From positions 9,130,501-9,194,500 of the forward strand of contig NZ_CP107799.1 in NCBI RefSeq assembly GCF_041431135.1: a stretch of 64,000 nt of DNA, read 5' to 3'. Below are positions 41,916 to 51,002 of the stretch, in pieces. Below the pieces are notes generated by a model that did not search any database, had not been told where the DNA came from, and saw nothing but the letters and a program-made list of their open reading frames with translations. The translations under genes and the position numbers were made by a program. Source of the stretch: Streptomyces sp. NBC_00554. GTDB lineage: Bacteria > Actinomycetota > Actinomycetes > Streptomycetales > Streptomycetaceae. The number at the start of each line of letters is the position of its first letter. Position 1 is the stretch's first letter.

Positions 41916-43862
41916 TCAGCCGCAGCAGTGGTCCGGCGCCGTGGGCACCGGCGTGTGACAGGAGACGGGCGCCGGCACGTCCAGCGCCGGATTGCGGTCG
42001 AAGAACCCGTCGGGCTCAAGCCGGAGCCGCGCCCTGGCCACCGGCATCACCGGCCACTCCTCGGGGCGCGGGAAGTGGTGGGAGCCGACCGTGGCCCACA
42101 GCACCAGATCCGTGCCGTCGAGCGAGCGGTCCTCCTCCTGCCACTTGTGCACACCGTCCGCGCCGGGCTCGGCCTGGTTGGGGTACTCCCCGGCGACGAA
42201 CCGCCGGTCCGCGTCGTAGGCGGTCGCCCACAACTGCCGTCCCACGAACGGGGCTCGGCGGGCGCACACGCTGTCCTCGCGCACCGGCAGCACCGCCGTG
42301 TTCTCCAAGTGGACGCGGTAGGCGGTCGGTTCGCCCATCCGGTTGCGCGCCTCGGTGCTCTCGACCCGCCAGTGCAGCGCGCGCGAGGGATCGGTGCGCC
42401 GGCCGCCCTCCGACTCGCTGAGGATCGGACGGAGCACCGTCCGGGCGGCGTTGCCGTACGGGTCGAGCTCAGGGTCGGTCTCGTGCTCGGCGGTGACCTC
42501 GACGAGCCGGTTGCGGGGGCCGTCCACCGCCATGTCGAGGCGGACGCTGAAGAAGTGCTGGTGGTTGGTGACCGCGACGTTCGGGGCGACCCGCCGGGCG
42601 TACGGGGTCTCCTCGCCCTCCGCCACACCGGTGGCGGAGAGGATGCCGGTCATCTTGATCTCCAGCATCACCGAACCGTCCTGGTACAGCGACCAGTAGA
42701 AGCCGTAGTCGTAGTTGGCCACGGTGGCGAACGCGGAGATGATCAGACGGCGGGAGCGGCGCACCTCGGTGCGGCCGGTGCGGCCGTCGTGGTGCTTCCA
42801 CAGGATCCCGTCGTCCTCCTCGTGCACGCAGACGGCGTTCGGAATGAGCCGGGGGACACCGTCGCCGCCGAGCACCGCGGCGTCGAAGTACTGGATGACG
42901 CCCAGACAGTCGCAGCCGAGGGCAAGGGAGTTGGTGAGCGGGCCCGCTCCGTACTCGCCCCAGTCGAAGAAGTTCTTGCGGTACTGCGTGGAGGCGGTGT
43001 CGAAGTAGGGGACGTACATCTCGTTGACGGCTGCGCGCCGGATCACCTGGCGCGGGCCCTTCCCGGCCGCGTCGAAGGCCAGGTCGTGCAGCACGAGGCC
43101 TTCGCGGTGGCTGAAGCCGACCCGCACCGACCAGCCCTGCCAGTCGATCCGCTGACCGGTGACGGTGAAGCTCGGACCCTCGGGCTGGACGACCTCCAGC
43201 GGCTTCAGGCCCGCCCGCTCGGGCACCACCCCCGCGGCGAACACCCCGGACTCCTCCGACAGCGGGACCACACCGTGGTCCTCGATGTGCAGGATCTCCA
43301 TGGTCTCCATGTCGATGATCGGCACCACGCCCTGCACCGGGCGGGCGTAACCGTTGTCGTCCTCGGAGGTGCGGTGCCAGACGCTGCCCCAGGTCAGCCG
43401 GCGGCCCGCGTACTCGGGCGGTTCGAAACCGCCGATCGACTCCGGGTCCACCATCACCAGCGACACGTCGTGGATGCCGCGCAGGGCGAGGGCCTCCTGG
43501 AAGCGCGGGTCCGCGCGGCAGGCGGCCGCGGCCTGCCGGGCCTCCTCGGAGGAACAGCCCGGACTGCGCACGTCCAGCTCGAGCCAGGCTGTGGTCTGCG
43601 GTGTGTCGCCGAGTTCGAGGCCGACCTCGTAGGCGATGCGCGCGGAGGGGCAGATCACGACCGCGCGGGCGCGCCGGGCTTCGCCGGGGACGGCTCCGCG
43701 GGCGTGGTCCTCGTCGAGGGTCACGCCCCAGAAGCGCGCGTCCTCGGTGACCCGGGCGTCGGACCTCAACACCTTTGCCGCGGTGGCCAGTTCGGCGGTG
43801 GTGAGGGGGTCCAGCGGGTGCGGTGCCTCGGCGGGTACGGGTTCGGGGGCGAGGGTGCTCAC
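41916..43862 (-). CDS. Copper amine oxidase (TPQ type)
   Basis: The 648-residue enzyme oxidises primary amines to aldehydes with release of ammonia and hydrogen peroxide. The topaquinone precursor is Tyr384 in TVANYDYGF, the catalytic base is Asp300 in NFFDWGEYG, and HQHFF provides two copper-ligand His residues. These positions nearly coincide with the Arthrobacter phenylethylamine/histamine oxidases. The GTG at 43862 overlaps the GGT stop. The substrate is probably an arylalkylamine or another monoamine; the aldehyde could go to the ALDH at 49369-50826. Confidence 0.92.
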   Translation of the reverse strand: MSTLAPEPVPAEAPHPLDPLTTAELATAAKVLRSDARVTEDARFWGVTLDEDHARGAVPGEARRARAVVICPSARIAYEVGLELGDTPQTTAWLELDVRSPGCSSEEARQAAAACRADPRFQEALALRGIHDVSLVMVDPESIGGFEPPEYAGRRLTWGSVWHRTSEDDNGYARPVQGVVPIIDMETMEILHIEDHGVVPLSEESGVFAAGVVPERAGLKPLEVVQPEGPSFTVTGQRIDWQGWSVRVGFSHREGLVLHDLAFDAAGKGPRQVIRRAAVNEMYVPYFDTASTQYRKNFFDWGEYGAGPLTNSLALGCDCLGVIQYFDAAVLGGDGVPRLIPNAVCVHEEDDGILWKHHDGRTGRTEVRRSRRLIISAFATVANYDYGFYWSLYQDGSVMLEIKMTGILSATGVAEGEETPYARRVAPNVAVTNHQHFFSVRLDMAVDGPRNRLVEVTAEHETDPELDPYGNAARTVLRPILSESEGGRRTDPSRALHWRVESTEARNRMGEPTAYRVHLENTAVLPVREDSVCARRAPFVGRQLWATAYDADRRFVAGEYPNQAEPGADGVHKWQEEDRSLDGTDLVLWATVGSHHFPRPEEWPVMPVARARLRLEPDGFFDRNPALDVPAPVSCHTPVPTAPDHCCG

Positions 43863-45412
43863 AGGGCGTTTCCTTCCGGGAGGTGGAGCTCGGTTCCGCC
43901 GTCGGCGCGCAGATCGGCGGCACCGTCGAGGCGGCCGTCGGCGGTCAGCCGTACGGCCTGGGTGTGACCGGCGAGATCGGTGCGGCCGGGCGCGACCACG
44001 ACCGGCACCGCCGAGGGGAACGCGGTCGTGGCGGCCGGCACGGACCCGGGCTCGGCCAGCAGGGTCCCCGTCTCGTGGCCGATGTCGCGGGCGCCGGTCA
44101 CCCAGCGCGGGCGGTCGAGGACGGCGGCCGGGTCGGCGTCGGGATCCATCAGGTCGGGCACCGTCTGGGCGAGGATCTGCGGCTGGGCCCGGCCGCCCTG
44201 GCAGCCGGCCGCAATCAGCAGGCCGGCGGACCGGCCGAGGACCGGGCACAGCGTGTGCGGCGGCCGCAGCCCGGGCCCGATGAGGGACGGGTGACCGGGC
44301 AGCAGGCTGAACGCCGAACCCCGGTTGTGCAGCACGATGCCGGTGCCCGGATCGCAGATGCCGGAGCCGAAGGTCTGGTAGACGCTCTGGATCAGGGAGA
44401 CGGCCAGTCCGGTCGAGTCCACGGCGGTGATCGCGACGGTGTCCCCGGCCGGCCGGAACGGCGGCCTCGGCGGCAGCGCACCGGCGAGCGGCGCCGGGTG
44501 GAGCAGCCCGTCCAGGTCAGGTGTGCCACCGCGTGGATCGCCCAGCAGCCGGTCACGGGCCGCCGAGGCGTCCTGGCAGCGGGCCACCAGGACACCGGTC
44601 CGCTCCGGCTCGGGGAGTTTCGCGGCGGCGTTCGCGGCCTCCAGCACGGCCAGCAGGCTCACGCCCTGGCTCGGCGGGGGCGCGGCCCACCAACGGGTAC
44701 CGGCCACGTCGAGCACCAACGGTTCGACACTCTCCGCACGGTGGGCCGCGAGGTCGCCCGCGGTGAGCGGGCTGCCGGCCCGGCGCAGCCCGTCCGCCAG
44801 TGCCTCGGCGATCGCTCCCCGGTAGAAGGACGACGGATCGTCCGCGAGTGCTCGCAGTACGGTGGCCAGGCGCGGTTGCGGGAGCGGATCACCCTCGTCG
44901 AGCGGCGCCCCGCCGGGGCCGGTCAGCAGTGCGTCGAGCCCGGGATCCTCGCCGATCCGGGCGGCCCGCTCGCGCACGGCGCGCGCCAGACCCGCCGAGA
45001 CGGTGGCGCCCTCGTCCGCCAGTGCGGCGGCGTCCCGCAAGGCAGCGGCCAGGGCGCCCGGTGTGCCGTACGCCTCGGCGAGCGCGGTCCAGCCGGCCAC
45101 CACGCCCGGCACGGTGACCGTCTGCGGGCCCTGCGCGGGCATCCGTGCGTCAGCCGCGCGCAGCGCGTCGACGTCCACGTCCTGTGCGGCGGCCCCCGCC
45201 GACAGCACCGCCCGCACGCCGCCGTCGGGGGAGTGGACGAGGGCGATCAAGTCGCCGCCCAGGGAGCACTGGTGGGGGTAGACGACGGTGAGGGCGGCGG
45301 CCGCCGCGAGTGCCGCGTCCACCGCGTTGCCGCCCCGCAGCGCCGCCTGCCGGGCGGCCGTCAGCGCCGCCGGGTGCGGTGCGGCCACGATCAGCCCAGA
45401 GGGGGTCGTCAC
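43859..45412 (-). CDS. Gamma-glutamyltranspeptidase family protein
   Basis: The 517-residue Ntn-hydrolase precursor has the early AAPHPAALTAARQAALRGG segment, GVVAGW, and the nucleophile region TVAITAVD with Thr325, aligned with TTHYSVVD of classical GGT. The Thr is kept but the following Thr-His is changed. There is no signal peptide, so it acts inside the cell. GGT cleaves gamma-glutamyl amides, and beside a GS-like gamma-glutamyl ligase it may remove the glutamyl group after uptake or oxidation. It overlaps both neighbouring genes. Confidence 0.85.
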   Translation of the reverse strand: MTTPSGLIVAAPHPAALTAARQAALRGGNAVDAALAAAAALTVVYPHQCSLGGDLIALVHSPDGGVRAVLSAGAAAQDVDVDALRAADARMPAQGPQTVTVPGVVAGWTALAEAYGTPGALAAALRDAAALADEGATVSAGLARAVRERAARIGEDPGLDALLTGPGGAPLDEGDPLPQPRLATVLRALADDPSSFYRGAIAEALADGLRRAGSPLTAGDLAAHRAESVEPLVLDVAGTRWWAAPPPSQGVSLLAVLEAANAAAKLPEPERTGVLVARCQDASAARDRLLGDPRGGTPDLDGLLHPAPLAGALPPRPPFRPAGDTVAITAVDSTGLAVSLIQSVYQTFGSGICDPGTGIVLHNRGSAFSLLPGHPSLIGPGLRPPHTLCPVLGRSAGLLIAAGCQGGRAQPQILAQTVPDLMDPDADPAAVLDRPRWVTGARDIGHETGTLLAEPGSVPAATTAFPSAVPVVVAPGRTDLAGHTQAVRLTADGRLDGAADLRADGGTELHLPEGNAL

Positions 45413-46062
45413 GCCTCGTCCCTCGGCAGGAGCACGGTGCGCGAGGGGGCGGCCTCGGCGCCCTGCAACGGCAGGGGGAGGGAGAGCATGTCGTACACAC
45501 CGGCCGGTGTGTGCAGCAGGTCGACCACTTCAAGGATCAACACGTCCGCGCCGCACAGCAGTTGGTGGGTCTCCCAGTGGGTGGTGTAGGCCACTGCCTC
45601 TATGCTCAGGTAGTCGATGCCCGCGGTGCGCACCCCGGCCTCGATGAGGCGTTCCGCGCCGTCCGGGGCCAGTCCGACCCACTGCCGGGCCTTCCACGGG
45701 CTGCGCAGTACGCCCTCGGAGTTGCTGGTGCGCAGCAGTACCCGTTCCTCGTCGCCGAGACCGGCCGCGTCGAGGTCGGCGGCAGTGATCTGCTCTTTCA
45801 CATGGGTGAGGTCCAGCACTCGTGCGGTGCCGTTGAGCGCGGACAGGTCGAGCCGGTCGACCGTTTTTCCGCCGTCGATGAAGTGGGCGGGGGCGTCGAT
45901 GTGGGTGCCCGTGTGGGCGCCGATGCGCCAGCGGCTCACGTTGGAGGCGTCGCCTGCGGTGCGGGACTCGACGATCTCCACCTCGGGGCGGCGGCCCCAG
46001 TGCAGCATGCCGGGGTGGATCGGGACCGACACGTCGATGGCCTTGGAGAAGTCAAGAGTCAT
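45409..46062 (-). CDS. Cyclase-family metal hydrolase (kynurenine formamidase-like)
   Basis: The 217-residue protein carries the signature HTGTHIDAPAHF (about residues 50-61) and a second metal region (GIDYLSIEAV) of the PF04199 family. Members hydrolyse N-formylkynurenine or isatin, or open other amide rings. As the first gene of the minus-strand catabolic operon it sits directly under the paired GGATCC boxes. A kynurenine role is possible but no kynureninase or tryptophan dioxygenase gene is present in the window. Confidence 0.85.
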   Translation of the reverse strand: MTLDFSKAIDVSVPIHPGMLHWGRRPEVEIVESRTAGDASNVSRWRIGAHTGTHIDAPAHFIDGGKTVDRLDLSALNGTARVLDLTHVKEQITAADLDAAGLGDEERVLLRTSNSEGVLRSPWKARQWVGLAPDGAERLIEAGVRTAGIDYLSIEAVAYTTHWETHQLLCGADVLILEVVDLLHTPAGVYDMLSLPLPLQGAEAAPSRTVLLPRDEA

Positions 46063-46073
46063 GCATTGCTCCC

Positions 46074-46109
46074 ATTGGATGCGGATATAATGGAAGTGGA
46101 TCCAAAATT
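46074..46109. promoter_or_regulatory. Paired GntR boxes, cyclase/GntR divergent promoter
   Basis: GGATGC at 46077-46082 and GGATCC at 46098-46103 are 21 bp apart in AT-rich DNA (ATTGGATGC and GTGGATCCAAAATT in full). A TATAAT hexamer at 46086-46091 lies between them. The same 21-bp pairing occurs upstream of the importer and of the lactonase-like gene. Confidence 0.7.
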
Positions 46110-46199
46110 GAACGGCTCAGGATGCCGGCGGGCGCGTGGCAAACTGCTCCACCACCGCGCACCCTCCGACCGACCCCGAGAAGGGCTTGACCGACTCCG

Positions 46200-46904
46200 A
46201 TGACCCCCCAGACTGACGACGGCGCCCTCGTCGACGACATCGCGGCCCGTATCCGCGCGCGGATCATGAACGGTGAGCTGGCGATCGGCAAACCGCTGCG
46301 CCAGGCGGCGCTGGCCACCGAGTTCGGGGTCAGCCGCACGCCGGTGCGCGAGGCGCTGCGGCAGCTGCAGAACGGCGGGCTGATCGAGATGCAGCCCAAC
46401 CGCGGCGCGGTGGTCCGGGTACCCGCTCCGTGGGAGGTGCGCCAGGCCTACGAGGTGCGCGCCGAGCTGGAGGCACTGGCGGCCCGGCGCGCCGCTTCGC
46501 GTGTGACGGAGCGCCAGCTCACCGCGCTGCGCGAGCACAACGCCGTCCTGCGCGAGGCCGCCGAGCGGGCCGCCGGCGAGCAGACCGCCGGTGGCAGTCC
46601 CGCCACCACGGCTGCCAACGACTGCTTCCACACGGTCGTCTGCGAGGCGGCCGACAACCCCTGGCTCAGCCGGATGATCGACCGGATCAACGAGACCTTC
46701 CCGCGCAACGTGTCCTCGCTCGCCCTCGCCGGTGACGAGCGCCACCGCCAGCTGAACATCCGTGAACACGAGGCGCTCATCGACGCGTTGACCGCCCACG
46801 ACGCCGACCGCGCCCAGGAGGTCATGCGCGAGCACGTCATCAACGCCGGCGAGCATCTGACGGCCTGGTACGAGCGCCGCTCCCAGACCGTCTTCCACGG
46901 CTGA
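46200..46904 (+). CDS. GntR-family regulator (FadR/FCD subfamily)
   Basis: The 234-residue protein has an N-terminal winged helix (about 10-75, LATEFGVSRTPVREALRQL) and a helical FCD ligand domain with metal-binding His residues (NDCFHTVV, HEALIDALTAHD, MREHVINAGEH). FCD regulators usually repress catabolic genes until a carboxylate ligand binds. The gene diverges from the cyclase operon over paired GGATCC boxes, and I infer it controls all three boxed promoters. The ribosome site for ATG 46200 is weak. Confidence 0.9.
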   Translation: MTPQTDDGALVDDIAARIRARIMNGELAIGKPLRQAALATEFGVSRTPVREALRQLQNGGLIEMQPNRGAVVRVPAPWEVRQAYEVRAELEALAARRAASRVTERQLTALREHNAVLREAAERAAGEQTAGGSPATTAANDCFHTVVCEAADNPWLSRMIDRINETFPRNVSSLALAGDERHRQLNIREHEALIDALTAHDADRAQEVMREHVINAGEHLTAWYERRSQTVFHG

Positions 46905-46922
46905 GCGGACTCCGGGTGACCC

Positions 46923-46944
46923 CCCGGTGGTGCCCTTCACCGGG
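46923..46944. terminator. Short hairpin between convergent genes
   Basis: CCCGGTG (46923-46929) pairs with CACCGGG (46938-46944) around an 8-base loop, overlapping the stop codon of the fusion gene. No T-run is present, so it is a weak terminator candidate. Confidence 0.4.
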
Positions 46945-49372
46945 CGCTCCCGGGAGACAGCCGGGCCGGGGACAGGAAGTCCAGGTCCGGGCGAGCGGTC
47001 CCGCACACGAGGTCGGCCAGCGCCTCGCCGAGCGCAGGACCGAACTTGAAGCCGTGCCCTGAGCAGGCCGAGGCCACCAACACCTGGGGCACGCCCGGTA
47101 CTTCGCCGACCACGAAACGCCGGTCGGCCGTCATGGTGTAGAGGCAGGTCAGGCTCTCGGTCACCGGACCGGCACCGGGCAGAACCTGCGCCACCGCCTC
47201 GGCGAGCAGGGCGAGTTCGTCCCCGGTAGCGGGTGGCCGGGCCGTGTCCGGATCCCAGGCCGGGCCGCTGTCCAGGCCCGCCTTGAGGCCGCGCCCGTCG
47301 GCCGCCGGGAAGCCGTACAGCAGCCCCTGCGGCAGATCCACCGAGAAACTGCCCAGACCGGACCTGCCCAGCGGGCCCGCCGGGTCGGCGGCGAAGTAGG
47401 CGTTGACTATGCGAGTGACCGTCAGATGTGGGGCCAGCGACGGGACTTGGGCCGCCGTCCAGGGACCGGTGCACAGCACCAGACGCCGGGTACGCAGCAC
47501 ACCGTCGGTGGTGCGCACCACGACCTGGTCGCCGTCGGGCTCCCAGTCGATGACCGGGGTGTCGTCCCAGATGGTGGCTCCTGACCTTTCGGCCAGGGCG
47601 AGTTGGGCCAGCAGAGCCTCCTGCACGTCGATGATCCCGGCCCGCGGATCGTGCACCGCACCGAATCCGGCGGGCAGCCGCAGCCCCGGGAAGATCCGTG
47701 CCGCCTCCTCGGGACCGACCAGCCGGCAGCCGGGGCCGCGCAGCGGATCGGGACGGTCCACCGGCGCCGCGTACAACCCCCCGGTGATGTCGACCAGTTG
47801 GGTCTTCGCGGCCTTCTCCAGTTCCTCCCAGGCCTGGTACGCGGTGGCCACCAGACCGTCCCAGTCGGTGTGCGGATAAGCGCGCCGGATCATCCGCGTC
47901 GCCCCGTGCGAGGAACCCAGGTCGTGGCCCAGGGCGTACTGCTCCAGGCCCAGGACGTCGAGTCCGCGCGCCGCAAGACCGCGCAGGGCGGCACCGCCGT
48001 GCACACCGAGACCGACCACGATCGCGTCATGGAGCCGGGATTCGGGGCGCGCCGAACGGGGTGTGGGGGCGTCCGCGGGCGACGCCGTTGCGGAACCGCT
48101 GCTCTGCGAGGCGGTGCCGTGACGGTTGGCGATCTCGTTCACCGCCTCGACCAGGGCGTCCACGTCGGCCTCGTCGTTGTAGACGTGCACCGAGGCCCGT
48201 ACCACCTTGGTCAGGCCGCGGGGGTCCATGTCCCAGCGGCCGTGCGCCGCCGGTACCGCGATCAAATGGACCCGGCGGCGGGCGAGTTCGCGCTGTACGT
48301 CGGTGGGGTCGAGACCGTCGACCACGAAGGTGACGATGGCGCCGCCCGCGGCCGGCGGGTCGGTGACGTGGACGCCCGGCAGCGCGGCGAGGCGTTCCCG
48401 CAGTGCCGCGGTGACCGTCGCCAGGTGCCGGGCGACGGTGTCGACGCCCAGGGCGCTCAGGTCGGCGAGCGCTGCCCCCAGGCCCAGGCGCAGGGCGTGC
48501 GCGGCTTCCCACAGCTCGAACCGTTTGGCGTCCGGCACCAGTTCCCAGCTGCGCTCGGCGATCCACCGGGCACCCCGGACATCGGGCGCCTCGGGGGCGA
48601 GCCGGTCCAGGAGGGGACGGCGGACCGCGAGCACCCCGGTGCCGCGCGGAGCGCGCAGGAACTTGCGGCCGGTCCCGACGAGCAGGTCGCAGCCGAGGGC
48701 GTCCATGTCGACCGGCAGCTGACCGAGCGACTGCGTCGCGTCCAGCAGGAAAGGCACTCCGTGGGCCCGGGTCAACGCACCGATTCCGGCGGCGGGTTCG
48801 ACAAGACCGGAAGAGGTCGGCACATGGGCCGCGGTCACCAGGGCGGCGGGACCGGTGCGCAGCGCCGTCTCCAGGGCCTCCAGATCCACCGCGCCGTCCG
48901 GGCCGTTGGGCAGCAGCTCCACCCGGACACCGTGGTCGCGCTCGGCCGACAGCAGGTGCAGCGCGCTGCTGACGTAGCTGGAGCGGGCCGCCAGTACCCG
49001 GTCCCCGGGGCGGAGCCGCAGCGCCGACACCGCGCGCTGCCAGCCGGCCGTCGCACTCTCGACGAGGGCGACCTCCTCCGGCCGGGCGCCGAGGAGTTCG
49101 GCGACACGCGCGTAGACGGCGGCCAGGGCGGGAGCGGCGTGCTGTGCGGCCTCGTAACCCCCGGACAGGCTCTCGGCCCTGAGGTGGTCGATGACCGCCT
49201 CGACCGTGCCGGTGGCGAGCAGGGCCGCGCCGGCGGCGTTGAAGTGGTGGCCGGTGAAGGAGCCCGGCGTGCGAGTGCGCTCGGCCGCGACGTCCAAGGG
49301 GCGGGCCGCCGGGAGAGGGGGCCCCGATGCCGGGTGCGAGGAGGTGGTCCGGGTCGTCACAGGGGCGCTCAC
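46937..49372 (-). CDS. Fusion: class V aminotransferase/lyase plus sarcosine oxidase-like FAD enzyme
   Basis: This is one 811-residue frame with two complete enzymes. Residues 40-415 are a PLP class V protein (DATQ with Asp211, Lys237 in GTGRKF); its start (HHFNAAGAALL) is like EgtE-type C-S lyases. A Ser/Ala/Pro linker (about 419-445) follows. Residues 448-805 are a monomeric sarcosine/N-methyltryptophan oxidase: GLGVHG Rossmann motif, SSHGATRMIR, and CLYTMTADRRF with the Cys that binds flavin covalently in this family. Such a fusion could oxidise an N-alkyl amine and process the product. The start codon overlaps the ALDH stop with little ribosome site. Confidence 0.88.
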   Translation of the reverse strand: MSAPVTTRTTSSHPASGPPLPAARPLDVAAERTRTPGSFTGHHFNAAGAALLATGTVEAVIDHLRAESLSGGYEAAQHAAPALAAVYARVAELLGARPEEVALVESATAGWQRAVSALRLRPGDRVLAARSSYVSSALHLLSAERDHGVRVELLPNGPDGAVDLEALETALRTGPAALVTAAHVPTSSGLVEPAAGIGALTRAHGVPFLLDATQSLGQLPVDMDALGCDLLVGTGRKFLRAPRGTGVLAVRRPLLDRLAPEAPDVRGARWIAERSWELVPDAKRFELWEAAHALRLGLGAALADLSALGVDTVARHLATVTAALRERLAALPGVHVTDPPAAGGAIVTFVVDGLDPTDVQRELARRRVHLIAVPAAHGRWDMDPRGLTKVVRASVHVYNDEADVDALVEAVNEIANRHGTASQSSGSATASPADAPTPRSARPESRLHDAIVVGLGVHGGAALRGLAARGLDVLGLEQYALGHDLGSSHGATRMIRRAYPHTDWDGLVATAYQAWEELEKAAKTQLVDITGGLYAAPVDRPDPLRGPGCRLVGPEEAARIFPGLRLPAGFGAVHDPRAGIIDVQEALLAQLALAERSGATIWDDTPVIDWEPDGDQVVVRTTDGVLRTRRLVLCTGPWTAAQVPSLAPHLTVTRIVNAYFAADPAGPLGRSGLGSFSVDLPQGLLYGFPAADGRGLKAGLDSGPAWDPDTARPPATGDELALLAEAVAQVLPGAGPVTESLTCLYTMTADRRFVVGEVPGVPQVLVASACSGHGFKFGPALGEALADLVCGTARPDLDFLSPARLSPGSAR

Positions 49373-50826
49373 AGGGCGATGGTGATGCTCTTGAGCTCGG
49401 TGAACCCGTCGACGGCGGCGTCACCGAGGTCCCTGCCGAGGCCCGACTGCTTCATCCCGCCGAAGGCCACGGCGGGGTCGAACTCGTTGTACGTGTTCAC
49501 CCACACGGTCCCGGCCTCCAACGCGGCGGCGGTGCGGTGGGCGCGGGCCAGGCTGCCGGTCCACACGCCGGCGGCGAGCCCGTACTCGCTGTCGTTGGCC
49601 AGCGCGATCGCCTCCTCCTCGCTGTCGAAGGGGATGACCATGACGACCGGGCCGAAGATCTCCTCCCGGGCGATCCGCATGTGGGGGGTGACACCGGTGA
49701 ACACCGTCGGTTGCACGAACCAGCCGGGACCGGTGAGCGGTTCGCCGCCGGCGGCCACCTCGGCGCCCTCGGCGCGGCCCAGTTCGACATAGCCGGTGAC
49801 CCGGTCGTACTGCTCCTGGGACACCAGCGGACCGATGTTGATGCCGCCCTCCAGACCCGGGCCGATCCGCAGCGCCTCCACCGCCGGAACCAGCCGCTCG
49901 AGCAACTCCTTCACGACCGTGCGCTCCACCAGCAGCCTGCTCCCCGCCGTGCACATCTGCCCGGAGTGCCCGAACACCGCGCGCACGGCGTTCGGGACCA
50001 CCGCGTCCAGATCGGCGTCCGCGAAGACGATGTTGGGCGACTTGCCGCCCAGTTCGAGGGTGAGCCGCTTCACCGAAGGCGCCGCCGCGGCCATGATCAG
50101 CCGCCCGACCTCGGTGGACCCGGTGAAGGACACCTTGGCGACATCGGGATGCGCGACCAGTTCCGCACCCGTACGCCCGTCACCGGTCACCACGTTGACC
50201 ACCCCCTCGGGCACGCCCGCCTCCAGGCAGAGCGCGGCCAGCCGCAGCGCGGTCAGCGGAGTCTGCTCGGCCGGCTTGACCACGACCGTGCAGCCGGCGG
50301 CCAGGGCGGGGGCGACCTTCCACGCGGCGATCATGAAGGGGAAGTTCCACGGCAGGACGGCGGCGACCACGCCGACCGGCTCACGCACGCTGTAGACGTG
50401 CCGGTCCGCGGCGGCGGCATGCACGGTGCCCGTCAACCGGGTCGGGGTGCCGGCGAAATGGCGGATGGCCTGCAGGCCCAGCTCCACATCGCCGCGCGCC
50501 CGCTCGATGGCCTTGCCGTTGTCCAGGGTGTCCAGGACCGCCAGTTGTTCGGCGTCACGCTCCACCAGGTCGGCGAGGCGCAGCAACACGTCGCGGCGCT
50601 GGCGGGGCGGCAGCCCGCGCCAGCGGCGGTCTCGGTGCGCGGCGGTGGCGGCGGCGACCGCCGCGGACACCTCCTCGGGTCCGGCCTGGGCGATGGTGGT
50701 GAGCTGCTTCCGGGTGGCGGGGTCGAGCACCGGGATGCGCTCCCGCGCGCTGCCCGTGGTCCACTCGCCGCCGATGAGCATGGGCTCGCAGTCCGGCAGG
50801 TGGGGGAGCGTGATGCTGGGGTCCAA
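49369..50826 (-). CDS. NAD-dependent aldehyde dehydrogenase
   Basis: The 485-residue enzyme has PWNFPFMIAAWKVAPALAAG, the catalytic Glu in LELGGKSPN and Cys in GHSGQMCTAGSR, and EEIFGPV. It oxidises an aldehyde to the acid, plausibly the product of the copper amine oxidase or the FAD oxidase. A TTG start at 50826 is chosen because AAGGAG lies six bases upstream. The frame runs on to 51042 through Pro/Ala-rich repeats that I consider non-coding. Confidence 0.92.
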   Translation of the reverse strand: MDPSITLPHLPDCEPMLIGGEWTTGSARERIPVLDPATRKQLTTIAQAGPEEVSAAVAAATAAHRDRRWRGLPPRQRRDVLLRLADLVERDAEQLAVLDTLDNGKAIERARGDVELGLQAIRHFAGTPTRLTGTVHAAAADRHVYSVREPVGVVAAVLPWNFPFMIAAWKVAPALAAGCTVVVKPAEQTPLTALRLAALCLEAGVPEGVVNVVTGDGRTGAELVAHPDVAKVSFTGSTEVGRLIMAAAAPSVKRLTLELGGKSPNIVFADADLDAVVPNAVRAVFGHSGQMCTAGSRLLVERTVVKELLERLVPAVEALRIGPGLEGGINIGPLVSQEQYDRVTGYVELGRAEGAEVAAGGEPLTGPGWFVQPTVFTGVTPHMRIAREEIFGPVVMVIPFDSEEEAIALANDSEYGLAAGVWTGSLARAHRTAAALEAGTVWVNTYNEFDPAVAFGGMKQSGLGRDLGDAAVDGFTELKSITIAL

Positions 50827-50924
50827 GATGTTCTCCTTCTGGGTCGGATCGCCGTCCCGCGCCGGGGAGTTGAGCCGAGCCGTTGCCTGGGGAGCAGCGA
50901 CGGACGGACGGCCGGAACCGACGA

Positions 50925-50980
50925 TCGCGCCCGGCGCCGTGGACTCGAGCCGTGGCGTCGCGCCCGGCGCCGTGGACTCG
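50925..50980. repeat. Two exact 23-bp direct repeats
   Basis: Positions 50925-50947 and 50958-50980 are identical (TCGCGCCCGGCG start), with a period of 33 bp. They lie in the 176-bp gap between the creatininase-family and ALDH genes, which otherwise holds nothing recognisable. Confidence 0.8.
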
Positions 50981-51002
50981 GCTGTCGTTTCCGGTCCTGC
51001 CG

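Noticed and set aside
46937..49372. Ergothioneine biosynthesis, from the EgtE-like half.
   Set aside because: No EgtB, EgtD or EgtC homologue is near; the resemblance is only to the general class V fold.
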